Shown piece by piece: positions 45,563-53,510 of a stretch of DNA of 53,510 bases. The DNA lies in NCBI GenBank assembly GCA_046345315.1, contig JBKDKA010000112.1, positions 1 through 53,510 on the forward strand, written 5' to 3'. Position 1 is the stretch's first letter. Every line of letters begins with the position of its first letter. Under the pieces are notes generated by a model. That model was not told where the DNA came from, made no database searches, and worked only from the letters and a program-made list of their open reading frames with translations. The position numbers and the translations under genes were made by a program. The DNA is from F1-80-MAGs062 sp046345315. Its GTDB lineage: Bacteria > Planctomycetota > Planctomycetia > Planctomycetales > Planctomycetaceae.

Positions 45563-46897
45563 CTATGGAACAAATCGATAGTCGCCACCACTGTCTCTGG
45601 CGATTTGTTGTAGCAATGATTCACCTGCCGTCGATTCGAACGCAATCGTATTTACTCGGACGTTCTGCTTATTATGAGTCTTTACTTCATATGGTGTAGA
45701 TGGTTCAAATTCGCCATCCGTCAGTAAAAAAATGACGTCTGTTGATGGACTTTGAGACAAGGCTGCCAGCATACCCTGTCGCACATCAGTTCCTCCTCCG
45801 GAACGGAGATTCTGGATCCAGCTGCCAACCTGTTGCAGCTCGCGACGAGTGGCTCGCTTGTACATACTGCGAGTGCCTGTGGGTAGCAGTGGGTATAAGT
45901 TGTCATCAAAAAAGATGATGTTGAACTGAACGCTGGCCGGAAGACTTTGCAGTGACGCCATCAGTTCCTGTTTGGCTCTTTCCAGTCTTCGACCGGACAT
46001 GCTGCCAGAGCAGTCGACGACAAATATAAACTTATTTCCACTCGCACGTATTCCGAAGAAAGTAACTTCCCCTGGGGCCGTAATTGCAAATCTGGACTGG
46101 CCGTCTGCCGGAATTCCGACAGAAAGGGAAGCCGTGGAGTCAGTGGCGGTGTTCTCAGAATTTATATCCACGCTGCCGCCGTCTTTCGATACAGAGGATT
46201 CCTCGGTTTCTGTATCAGGGGCATTTTGATCCGCTGGCGACGAGCTGGCAGCAGCAGGGTCGTGTTCGGTTGCGCCGGATTCGCTTGTACTGTTTCCAGC
46301 GTCATGCGCCTCCCCGCTGGAGGGCGACATAACAGCCAAATTCACCTCGGACTCGGTCCCCGCAGTCAAATCAGCTGTCGGACTAACCGTGGAGTCGCCG
46401 TCGGAGTTTATTGAATTCGAAGTCCCATCGCGTCCTTCAGTGCCTGCAGCAGCACCACCTGCCCCGAACTGTTCTCGTGGCAGCAGCAGGATTATCAGAA
46501 GGATCAACACCGCGAGGAGAGACGCGATTGCAACTGCTCGCGTAATCATGGTGCTGTCGGGCTGCGGTGCCCGTTGCAGAGGTATTGGTGGATTCTTTGG
46601 TGGCAATGTGTGAGTTCGTGCCGGATGGTCTGCACCGCCGTCGTATTCTGTGCCAGGTCTGTCTGTTAATTTGTTGCTTCGCTGCGGTAACGTCTGCGTG
46701 CTCGGATTCGGCCCAGAGCTGATTCCGATCGATTTGATCGCCATATCTGATGCATCAAACCTCATCCATTCCTCAGTACCGTCTTGTCTGACCAGCGTCG
46801 CAGGGAGGATGTGTCCTGTGCGCGCCAGATAACGGATTTCACCAGCCGAAAGCGGGCCAAGTTCTTTGCTCTGTTGCTTATAGAACCACTGGTCCAT
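45563..46897 (-). CDS. GYF_2 - transmembrane - von Willebrand factor A protein
   Basis: 444 residues. At 3-50 there is a GYF_2 (DUF4339) domain: WFYKQQSKELGPLSAGEIRYLARTGHILPATLVRQDGTEEWMRF. A single membrane helix at about 118-141 (MITRAVAIASLLAVLILLIILLLP) is followed by a 120-residue linker rich in Ser, Thr, Asp, Glu and Gly, then a vWA domain at about 283-444. The metal-ion-dependent adhesion site is complete: DCSGS (Asp295, Ser297, Ser299), Thr370 in GGGTDVRQ and Asp394 in LLTDGEFEPS. The topology puts GYF in the cytoplasm and vWA outside. The GYF fold binds proline-rich or other peptides in known cases. It lies 3 bp after the ExbB-like gene, so it is probably part of the same complex. 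Confidence 0.9.
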   Translation of the reverse strand: MDQWFYKQQSKELGPLSAGEIRYLARTGHILPATLVRQDGTEEWMRFDASDMAIKSIGISSGPNPSTQTLPQRSNKLTDRPGTEYDGGADHPARTHTLPPKNPPIPLQRAPQPDSTMITRAVAIASLLAVLILLIILLLPREQFGAGGAAAGTEGRDGTSNSINSDGDSTVSPTADLTAGTESEVNLAVMSPSSGEAHDAGNSTSESGATEHDPAAASSSPADQNAPDTETEESSVSKDGGSVDINSENTATDSTASLSVGIPADGQSRFAITAPGEVTFFGIRASGNKFIFVVDCSGSMSGRRLERAKQELMASLQSLPASVQFNIIFFDDNLYPLLPTGTRSMYKRATRRELQQVGSWIQNLRSGGGTDVRQGMLAALSQSPSTDVIFLLTDGEFEPSTPYEVKTHNKQNVRVNTIAFESTAGESLLQQIARDSGGDYRFVP

Positions 46898-46900
46898 TCC

Positions 46901-47785
46901 TCAGATCTCCTGATCTGTGTCCGCATGAAACGGCAGGAGTCGCAGCCGATTGACGATGTTTCGACTACAATATTCAGAGCAGGCATCCAGAAACTCCTGC
47001 TCGGATTTTTTCAGAAACGTCACAAGCATCTGAATAATGAGTGCAAACACGAGCGCTACAAGAGTCGTGTCGAATGCGATGCCCAGGCCGCCGGTGACAT
47101 CTTTCAGAGCTGGCAACAGGGCGTCAGACGACCCGGAAGCGGCATTCATGGCATTGCCAAAATTTCCGATTGCGATTGAAAGCCCGAGCACGGTTCCGAT
47201 AAAACCGAGAATTGGAATCGCCCACAGAAAACCCGCCAGTAGTACATACGATGTCTCAGAAATCGCTTCGTCTGATTCCGCCTGTGATCGCAGAATTTCG
47301 TCCACGTCGGTGACTCGCCCGAGATTTCGCAGGTTAGACAATGCAATCGAGATTCGATTCATCAGAATGAATTGTCTTGGATCATCTACCAGCTGATGAA
47401 TGCGTTCCAGAACAGAATCAACCGTTCGCGGAGACAGCACAAATTCAGCGTCATCGGGCACAATGGTGAGTGCTAAACAACGTTGCTGCATTTTTAGTTT
47501 GCGCCATTTCAGGAACAGAATGGCAAATGACCATCCCGCAGCCAGAACCGTGCAGTATGGAATCCATCCCTGTTCGAGAAATTTGTTTTTCAGCGAGGCC
47601 GATGGCAAGAGCAGTACGACACCATAAAAGGCTGTCGATATCAACAGCCCCAACAGCAGCGAAAGAGCGGTATTTACTCGAGTGAATCGTCCGCCGGAAA
47701 AAAACAAACGTTGCTCAATATCCGATCGGTGCCAGGACAGCATTGGTGCGGTTGAGATAAGTTGAGAAAATGATTTTGTTGACAC
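46901..47785 (-). CDS. MotA/TolQ/ExbB proton channel family protein
   Basis: 294 residues from a GTG start. Four hydrophobic segments lie near 38-60, 74-93, 181-206 and 233-257. The last two carry the family signature: FLWAIPILGFIGTVLGLSIAIGNFG and DVTGGLGIAFDTTLVALVFALIIQMLVTFLKK, the GTV and Thr-rich positions that line the ion path in ExbB/TolQ. A cytoplasmic helical loop (about 100-180) separates the pairs. The long cytoplasmic tail of ZorA is absent. This is the pentameric channel subunit expected to pair with the two ExbD-like proteins downstream and to convert proton or sodium flux into motion. ATG at 47743 is an alternative start. Confidence 0.92.
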   Translation of the reverse strand: MSTKSFSQLISTAPMLSWHRSDIEQRLFFSGGRFTRVNTALSLLLGLLISTAFYGVVLLLPSASLKNKFLEQGWIPYCTVLAAGWSFAILFLKWRKLKMQQRCLALTIVPDDAEFVLSPRTVDSVLERIHQLVDDPRQFILMNRISIALSNLRNLGRVTDVDEILRSQAESDEAISETSYVLLAGFLWAIPILGFIGTVLGLSIAIGNFGNAMNAASGSSDALLPALKDVTGGLGIAFDTTLVALVFALIIQMLVTFLKKSEQEFLDACSEYCSRNIVNRLRLLPFHADTDQEI

Positions 47786-47860
47786 GATTCGCTGGCATCT
47801 CCGGTTCCTGGTGATGTAATCGATGCGATATACCCGAACTGTTGAACGAAAGGCTGTCTT

Positions 47861-48718
47861 TCAGTTCTGATCTCTGACACCGGACGAAGTATTGTCTTCG
47901 ATCTTGATCAATACCCGCATCAGTTCCAGTGTGGCAAGGGCGGAGATGAATACCAGCCATATGACGAAACCACCCAGAAAAACACCGACCCCGCCACCGA
48001 TGATCACGAATACGATCGTCATGCCCTTGTTTCTGACCGCATTTCCGTCGATTGCGATTGCCTCGATGACAGTCATCATATAGGAGCCAATCAAGGCGAT
48101 CAGAAGCAGTACAAATAGAATTCGACAAACACTTTCGGCGATCAGCATATAGCGAGTGATGTTGGGGAACTTGTAAATGGAAGTTTCTGGTAATTGTGCC
48201 CCCTGAGACGTTCCCATCATGGCTTCAAAAAATGTTGCTCTGGGAACCGCTTCGCGTTTTTCGGTTCGCATCTCATCGCGAATTGAGCCCATGAACTGGG
48301 GGAGATCACCGACTGGCACCCAGTCTTCCATCGTATGATTCCATACCCGGTCCGACCCCAGTAATCGCCCGGTGGCGAGCATTGCCCGCAATTCAGAAAC
48401 GGTAACTGGACCGAGATTGTTTCGTCCCTTGGTGTAATGCCAGTTGTTGTCTGGATCGTCCGATCGTTGAAAAGGTTGCGCCGGGGAACTGGAAGTGCTG
48501 TCCTGGCGTCTCAGTGGAGCCTCAGGTTCCGGATCGCGTTCCGGAATGTTCGACTCAAACAATCCCGGGAAATCGCCGGCTCGCTGCCAGGTCACCGCAT
48601 CCTCTGAAAGCTCGTGGTGTCTTCCCAGCCTTTTTTTGCGAATCTGCGAGACTATGAGCTCCCGCGACAACGGTCCTTTGACGTCGCCGCGAATTCGCAC
48701 ATAAAACGTGTCGGACAT
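47861..48718 (-). CDS. Double GYF_2 protein with DUF4282-like membrane domain
   Basis: 285 residues. Two GYF_2 (DUF4339) domains lie at about 3-53 (FYVRIRGDVKGPLSRELIVSQIRKKRLGRHHELSEDAVTWQRAGD) and 92-141 (NWHYTKGRNNLGPVTVSELRAMLATGRLLGSDRVWNHTMEDWVPVGDLP), separated by a polar linker. The C-terminal part has two membrane segments (about 199-220 and 232-262) and ends LATLELMRVLIKIEDNT, which resembles the DUF4282 family (helix pair ending in a Glu-Asn-Thr-like motif). Both GYF domains should face the cytoplasm. It precedes the ExbB-like gene by 75 bp. The shared GYF domain with the vWA protein suggests a common cytosolic ligand. Confidence 0.85.
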   Translation of the reverse strand: MSDTFYVRIRGDVKGPLSRELIVSQIRKKRLGRHHELSEDAVTWQRAGDFPGLFESNIPERDPEPEAPLRRQDSTSSSPAQPFQRSDDPDNNWHYTKGRNNLGPVTVSELRAMLATGRLLGSDRVWNHTMEDWVPVGDLPQFMGSIRDEMRTEKREAVPRATFFEAMMGTSQGAQLPETSIYKFPNITRYMLIAESVCRILFVLLLIALIGSYMMTVIEAIAIDGNAVRNKGMTIVFVIIGGGVGVFLGGFVIWLVFISALATLELMRVLIKIEDNTSSGVRDQN

Positions 48719-48835
48719 GTGGTCTCAGCCTTCCTCACAAATTAACTGCGATGCCTGAAGCGGCGATTACTTTTTATTCACAATGCATCGACTCACTGAC
48801 AAAGGGTTTACTCAACCATCGCCTCACAGGCGACG

Positions 48836-51805
48836 TTATTCGCCGTCCAATATGAGAAATACCGGACGCCCTTCTTCAATCGCCGGATCGGCCAGTGTCA
48901 CAGAAAGAGATGTTACTGTCCCTGCCGGAAGTCGCCCCAATTCAATAAGTTCCGCGGAGGACGAAGCCTCCCGGTGACGTAACGCAAACAGCCGTTCTCC
49001 TCCGGTGCGGATCAGCTTTGGAGGAAATGAGACCGCCCACTCTCCTTGGGCATTGCGATGTAGCCACCCGACCCAACGGATCGGAGGACCGATTTTTTGC
49101 TTCTTCTGAAAATCGATGCGGTCTCTAGTTACCATTTCAACAGACTGCAGGATGTTCGCCGATCGATTAGACAGGAACAAACGGGCATTCAATCGCTCTT
49201 TTTTTGCACGCTCGTCACCTGGCAGGACCCAGTTCGTCAACCGAGAAACGCCGGCATCCGGCATTTCTTTCAGCTGTTCCTGTACCCGCGCTGCAAAGAA
49301 AACACTGCCTTCACTACCAATTGTCAGCAGTTTTTCAAGCAAAAGAAAACGCAGGATCGGGTCCACGTCATTCGCCTTCAGGATCTGCTGGATTACTGCA
49401 GCCACCGTAGCTTCGAAATCGGTCTTCGGCACGGTCTTGAGTTGCTCAAAGATCGTGCGCGTCATTCGGCTCTGTGGTGCCAGCCACGTATCCTGAGTTT
49501 TCTGTTCAAAATCCGGAATCTTTGAAATGGCGATTTTCTTTTCGCTGCTCTGTGTGCCACTTGTAGTTGTGAAAAAACTGAAGATGACCAGGGTCTTGCC
49601 ACTATTGCTCGGTGCGTCTGCGGTGTAGTAGAGAGTTTCCTCATTAGACATGTCGGTCTCTCGGGTCGTCACCGTGTGGGCCTCAGAGATCGTGCGAGCC
49701 GCGAATAGAGATTTGATGTGATCAATGACTGAACCATCCTCACCTGTTTTTCGAGCGGCTACCGCACTAAGGACTGCTAGTCGACTCTCAAGCAGCGTTT
49801 CGCCCGGGTATGGACCGGACTCCTTCTGAAAAGCGGTGACTTCATCGAGCAGAGTCTGTGCCTGTGATGTGGTGATCGTGGCAACATCGAATGAAATCAT
49901 ACGTTGCCGGATTGCGTTCCACGAAACAGTGCCTTTCCAGAGATGTTGCTCCGAGTTCAATACCGTTTCGAAATCTTTGGCCCGTTCTGAACCCGGGTGG
50001 CGACGGCTGTAATCCGACAATTTGTTCTGAAAACTTTCCAGTTGCCCGACTGTATCGGTGATACTCTGCAGATCCAGAGCGATCTTCAGTGCCGCACTCA
50101 CCAGAGCGTATTGCTGGTTGACTTTCGCATGCAGAGCCTTCACGGATGTCTGCAGTTCAGGAGAAACTAGTGTCCTGCTTTCAAGCTCTCCCAGACGGCT
50201 CAGGATCGGGGTGTAATTCGTCAGGCTGTCCGAGGGGAGTTTCGCGATCTCCTCCGTAATCTCTCTCAGATCCGCACCAAACGCCGTATCCACCCGTGAT
50301 TGAAGTTCAGATTCTCTTTTGCGAACCTCCGATTCTGCCGTCACGACCAGAGTTCGCTCCGTTGGGTTTCGGCACATCTCTTCGGCCTGCTTCAAATGCA
50401 CGTACAGTTCCGGAAATTGTTCCAGCCGCGAAGCCTTTATTCCTCTCTCTGTCGTTGTCGCCACGAGTTCCCGCAGTTGCCTGAGTCGGCCGGCTTCTGC
50501 CGTCTGAAGTGCCTCGAATTGCTGCTTCAACCCAAGTAACTCCGGCGCAGCGGCGATATCAGGCTGGTCTGTTTCCAGTCGCTTCAGGTAATCGGCCACT
50601 GGCTGAATCAGACCCGTAGTGCCGGCATCCTGCAGCAAAGTTGTGATCTGCGTCGAGTGAGTCGTGATGTTCTTTCTGAAAGTAAACTCCCGAATGATCA
50701 GGCCAACTGCTGCGATTACGATCAGACTGGTCGATGTGACAACTGTGACAATGGCTTTACGTTTTCGAGATGCGCTGACACGCAGGGTTTCAAGCCGGTC
50801 TGCGAGGCGATCCTCCAGAATCTGTGGCAGTGGTTGCCCGTGCCGCGTAGCCTGATGATAGAGCTGTTCAAGTTCTTCGGTAGAAGATCTTCGATCCAGA
50901 GCCGCTTCCAGAGCTGTTCGTGCTCCGCGGGATTCTTTGTCATGGGACTCCCGCTGATCCTCTTCTTCGAGCCAGTCCAGCGCAGGTCCGACAACATCAT
51001 ACAGTTGATCGGAACTTTTCAGGTCTGCCACGCTGGCGAGCGCGAGAAAACGCTGGCGACATTGCCTTGCCTGACGCACATCAAAATCCGCGTAGGCATC
51101 CGACAGTGCGAGTGAGACCGCTTCGAGGTCCTGTCGAGCCGAGTTCTGTCGGAGTCTGCGGTGAGCATCGCGAGCCTGTTTTTTAATGCCGGAAGGCACT
51201 GGAACATTCCAGTCATTCGAGGACAATTCTTCATCCAGAGTGGCCACCTGATTCACATCACTGCGCTGGATAGCGCCGTCCAGCTCTTTTTTAACCTCCG
51301 AAAGTCGGTGCGTTTCGAACACCTCAAGGTCCTGTTTCCAGACAACGTTGTCGGCATCATGGACTGCCAGACGTCGCAGCACATCAATTCGCTGATATAA
51401 AGGAGCACGTGCCAGTGACAGCGTCCGAAACCGCTGCAACAGTTTGTCGACGGAACCGGACGCTGAATACGCGTCATTCAGTTCAGCGGCCAGATCTGCC
51501 GGCAGCGCCTGCACCGGCTGCATCTCAAAGCGGACCAGCAGTTCATTCCATGCATCGAACTCAGAAAAGTCGAGTGCCGTAACCACATCGTTCAGATTGG
51601 GTTCTCGTTCGGCCAGCTCAATGGCTTCGGATCGAAGTCCCTTGTGGAGCAGTTTTTCGATACTAACGAGGCGTTTGGAGACTGCCTTCACGAGTTCCTC
51701 GTGCCGGCCTGCCAGATCCATCAGTTCTTCTTCTGCCGGCTCGATCTCACTAATCAAGAGTTGTTGGATCTCGTTGACCAGATCATTGACGTCATCCAGT
51801 GTCAT
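48836..51805 (-). CDS. Large, mostly helical protein with one central membrane helix, unknown family
   Basis: 989 residues. Residues 1-345 are charged and helical with heptad-like stretches (EIEPAEEELMDLAGRHEELVKAVSKRLVSIEKLLHKGL) and no signal peptide, so they should be cytosolic. One membrane helix at 351-371 (AIVTVVTSTSLIVIAAVGLII) crosses to an external half, again helical to about 700 (coiled-coil-like, LRQLRELVATTTERGIKASRLEQFPELYVHLKQAEEM) and ending in mixed alpha/beta segments (TLVIFSFFTTTSG; FLLLEKLLTIG). I recognise no catalytic motif. It overlaps the preceding gene by 4 bp. The size and layout suggest a scaffold or force-transmitting component of the channel complex, but that is inference. 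Confidence 0.8.
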   Translation of the reverse strand: MTLDDVNDLVNEIQQLLISEIEPAEEELMDLAGRHEELVKAVSKRLVSIEKLLHKGLRSEAIELAEREPNLNDVVTALDFSEFDAWNELLVRFEMQPVQALPADLAAELNDAYSASGSVDKLLQRFRTLSLARAPLYQRIDVLRRLAVHDADNVVWKQDLEVFETHRLSEVKKELDGAIQRSDVNQVATLDEELSSNDWNVPVPSGIKKQARDAHRRLRQNSARQDLEAVSLALSDAYADFDVRQARQCRQRFLALASVADLKSSDQLYDVVGPALDWLEEEDQRESHDKESRGARTALEAALDRRSSTEELEQLYHQATRHGQPLPQILEDRLADRLETLRVSASRKRKAIVTVVTSTSLIVIAAVGLIIREFTFRKNITTHSTQITTLLQDAGTTGLIQPVADYLKRLETDQPDIAAAPELLGLKQQFEALQTAEAGRLRQLRELVATTTERGIKASRLEQFPELYVHLKQAEEMCRNPTERTLVVTAESEVRKRESELQSRVDTAFGADLREITEEIAKLPSDSLTNYTPILSRLGELESRTLVSPELQTSVKALHAKVNQQYALVSAALKIALDLQSITDTVGQLESFQNKLSDYSRRHPGSERAKDFETVLNSEQHLWKGTVSWNAIRQRMISFDVATITTSQAQTLLDEVTAFQKESGPYPGETLLESRLAVLSAVAARKTGEDGSVIDHIKSLFAARTISEAHTVTTRETDMSNEETLYYTADAPSNSGKTLVIFSFFTTTSGTQSSEKKIAISKIPDFEQKTQDTWLAPQSRMTRTIFEQLKTVPKTDFEATVAAVIQQILKANDVDPILRFLLLEKLLTIGSEGSVFFAARVQEQLKEMPDAGVSRLTNWVLPGDERAKKERLNARLFLSNRSANILQSVEMVTRDRIDFQKKQKIGPPIRWVGWLHRNAQGEWAVSFPPKLIRTGGERLFALRHREASSSAELIELGRLPAGTVTSLSVTLADPAIEEGRPVFLILDGE

Positions 51806-53510
51806 GGTGTGGCTCCCGGGGAAGGCTCATCTAAATTAGCGTCGGCAAGATATAGTCGTAGGGGTTTTCCACTTTTGTCATTCAACTCAGCGTATAAAGA
51901 CACGGAAATTCTAGATTCATCTATGGCCTTGTGAACACGTTCAAGTTCGCCATCAACATTATCTGCTAGTTTCTCCGCATCATCTAGGAGTTCCGAAACT
52001 TGGACGGCGAGTGCAGAAAAATCACTAACAGCCTGGTCACCTGCGGCGCGGGCGTTCTTCACAACATCCGCCTCTGGCTTAGGTTCACCAAAGCTAACCT
52101 CATATTCATTAAACTTGGCAACCAAGGCGGCCATGCTATCAAACAACTGTTTGTCCTTGTTCTTCTTCTTTTCGTCAGATATGTTTTCTCTGTCTCTACC
52201 CACAAAGGCGTTCTCACGCCAGTCGGCGCGACTAGCCATCGTCTTTTTATGGGTTAAAGTACTTCTGCACTCCCCAATCAGTTTATTAGCGGCGACTGTA
52301 CTGTTACTATATACGGTCCACGATATTGTTTTTCTTCCGGGCGAAGCATGCAGACTTTTTAAGTCCGTCTGCATACGCTTTATTGTTTCTCTCTGACTGT
52401 GATCGATAGTAGAGTTCAGTTCCCGTGGAGCTTTCATATAAACAGTAATGTTATGGGAAATAGTCAATCCATTGTTTTCAAGCACCTCTGATTTTACTGT
52501 CCATAGTCCGTACATGTTCAGTGTCGGATCGCTGAAATGCGAATCGACGAATGTGAATGGAGTGGATATCAGAAACTCTCGAGAAGTAGACTGTTCTGTG
52601 TTGTTCATTTCAACGAGGATTTGTTGCGCTGCTTGATTGTCATTGGCCATTGTAAGCTGTAGCTTTAGCCGGTTGTTCTTTGCGCAATGTGTAAATGAGA
52701 GAGCGCTATACGTGGAGTCGTCACGCTTTGGTAATGTGTATTTGTCATTCACATGCTTTGCGATAGGGTTCCAAATCGGTCTTAAGAAACGTTCAGCTCT
52801 CCGCTGCAAAAATGCGATCGTTACTCCGCCAACTGTCACTTGAAGTGGGGTCCACCTCACCAGTTCTGCATATTGGTGATCTCGATCTTCTAGTTTCTTT
52901 TTCCACGCGAATGTTAATCTATGTGTCGGCGAGGGTTCATCGCTCTTCGTGAGGCGATATTCTCCTAGATCAATTGGTTCATTTCCGTCAGTCACCGATA
53001 TGGTCCACCGACGATCATTGGACGGGGGCGTGTTTGTGACCGGATTCAGGCGTGCGCGGATGCCGTGAGGGTGCAAAAGTTGGCTGAAGTCGTCGGGTAG
53101 ACTGAGCTGCACCGTGCTGATGTCGTCACTTGCGTCTAAAATGAGGGGCAGGCTTTTTACCTTGCTGTCGCTGCTATTTGGCTCTGGCAGCTCAAATAAT
53201 GGTTGCATGTGTGCGTCCATAAAAGCGGCATCGTTTGCGACGAGCTGAAATGGATCTGTTTGCGGTGGGGAAGGTGTGTTGAGGTCAATGTTCTCTGCGG
53301 CTGGCGTGACCGGATTGTCGTTGTTGTTTGTTTCATTGTTTGTCGCAGGCGCTGATTCAGATAAGGTTTCAGGGGGTGTCCTTGTGTCGTCGAGTTTCTG
53401 GCTTAGAGGCGGTGTCGCGATGTTCGTCGTTAATGAAGAGTCAGAATGCGGTGGAGATTCGCTCTGTTTCGGCGCAGGGACGCTGTCATTCGCTGCTATG
53501 TTAGGCGACG
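51802..53510 (-). CDS. Operon protein of unknown family, 5' end beyond the window
   Basis: The frame is open from the stop at 51802 to the window edge (about 568 codons), so the ATG at 53220 is only an internal Met. The upstream part (53221-53510) encodes a low-complexity linker rich in Pro, Ser, Thr, Asn and Asp (SLTTNIATPPLSQK, NNETNNNDNPVTPAENID), comparable to the linker of the GYF-TM-vWA protein. An N-terminal GYF and membrane helix outside the window are therefore possible. The main part has beta-rich segments (RWTISVTDGNEPIDLGEYRLTK, HRLTFAWKKKLED, NRLKLQLTMAND, FLISTPFTFVDSHF) resembling sandwich domains, and ends in a helical region. Base composition is more AT-rich than the rest of the window. 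First visible gene of the operon. Confidence 0.75.
   Translation of the reverse strand, partial: SPNIAANDSVPAPKQSESPPHSDSSLTTNIATPPLSQKLDDTRTPPETLSESAPATNNETNNNDNPVTPAAENIDLNTPSPPQTDPFQLVANDAAFMDAHMQPLFELPEPNSSDSKVKSLPLILDASDDISTVQLSLPDDFSQLLHPHGIRARLNPVTNTPPSNDRRWTISVTDGNEPIDLGEYRLTKSDEPSPTHRLTFAWKKKLEDRDHQYAELVRWTPLQVTVGGVTIAFLQRRAERFLRPIWNPIAKHVNDKYTLPKRDDSTYSALSFTHCAKNNRLKLQLTMANDNQAAQQILVEMNNTEQSTSREFLISTPFTFVDSHFSDPTLNMYGLWTVKSEVLENNGLTISHNITVYMKAPRELNSTIDHSQRETIKRMQTDLKSLHASPGRKTISWTVYSNSTVAANKLIGECRSTLTHKKTMASRADWRENAFVGRDRENISDEKKKNKDKQLFDSMAALVAKFNEYEVSFGEPKPEADVVKNARAAGDQAVSDFSALAVQVSELLDDAEKLADNVDGELERVHKAIDESRISVSLYAELNDKSGKPLRLYLADANLDEPSPGATP

Noticed and set aside
43839..53510. 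Identity with the Zorya defence system (ZorAB plus effectors)
   Set aside because: The ExbB-like protein lacks the long ZorA tail, the ExbD-like proteins lack the OmpA-type peptidoglycan domain of ZorB, and no ZorC, ZorD helicase or ZorE nuclease is present.

Overview
The window reads as chromosomal DNA of a planctomycete, probably of the Planctomycetaceae type. The evidence is the combination of three intact Tat-exported DUF1501 proteins and one broken copy, two DUF1559 pseudopilin-like proteins, a YTV-repeat cell-wall protein, a large membrane protein of the YfhO type, FG-GAP and SGNH proteins, and a remnant of a REP-associated transposase. Base composition is moderately GC-rich, and by eye it is more AT-rich in the last 10 kb. 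Species cannot be named from sequence reading alone.

Layout. 0-3.3 kb: tRNA-Ala(GGC), a two-domain VOC protein and a membrane-anchored SGNH/TPR protein. 3.3-7.9 kb, minus strand: a likely sugar-acid catabolic operon with a FixJ-type regulator, an enolase-superfamily dehydratase, an alpha-ketoglutaric semialdehyde dehydrogenase and a TIM-barrel isomerase-like protein. 8.4-12.5 kb, minus: three genes joined by 4-bp overlaps (zinc-ribbon membrane protein, exported protein, ThiF/MoeB-like E1 enzyme). 12.9-14.2 kb: YTV-repeat protein with terminator. 14.5-19.5 kb: two DUF1501 proteins, a small VOC protein and an SDR. 19.5-27.9 kb: GalT, YfhO-type protein, BlaI-type regulator coupled to a DUF1559 protein, FG-GAP protein, beta-propeller protein. 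27.9-36.7 kb: DUF1501, GNAT, HD-GYP response regulator, DUF1801, a DUF1501 pseudogene, an exported isochorismatase-fold protein, and two loci of structured repeats. 36.7-42.7 kb: hemA with a hemX/ccsA-like gene, a lipoprotein/DUF1559 pair, mdh, tRNA-Asn(GUU) and terminator. 43.0-43.5 kb: RAYT transposase remnant. 43.8-53.5 kb, minus: a seven-gene operon that runs off the window.

The strongest candidate for an undescribed system is that last operon. It encodes one MotA/TolQ/ExbB-type channel subunit, two ExbD/MotB-like single-pass proteins with long coiled coils, a GYF-TM-vWA protein with an intact MIDAS, a double-GYF protein with a DUF4282-like membrane domain, a 989-residue mostly helical protein with one mid-protein membrane helix, and a further protein that is incomplete at the edge. 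I infer an ion-gradient-driven envelope complex. It shares logic with Tol/Ton, AglRQS and Zorya, but its accessory parts match none of these.

A second notable signal is non-coding. Two loci (29471-29888 and 36084-36560) each carry two inverted copies of a module with three hairpins. The hairpin stems vary by paired changes while a 15-nt loop stays almost unchanged. Two further dispersed repeat families (a nested 24-bp palindrome with a 15-nt spacer, and a MITE-like element) are also present in two copies each.
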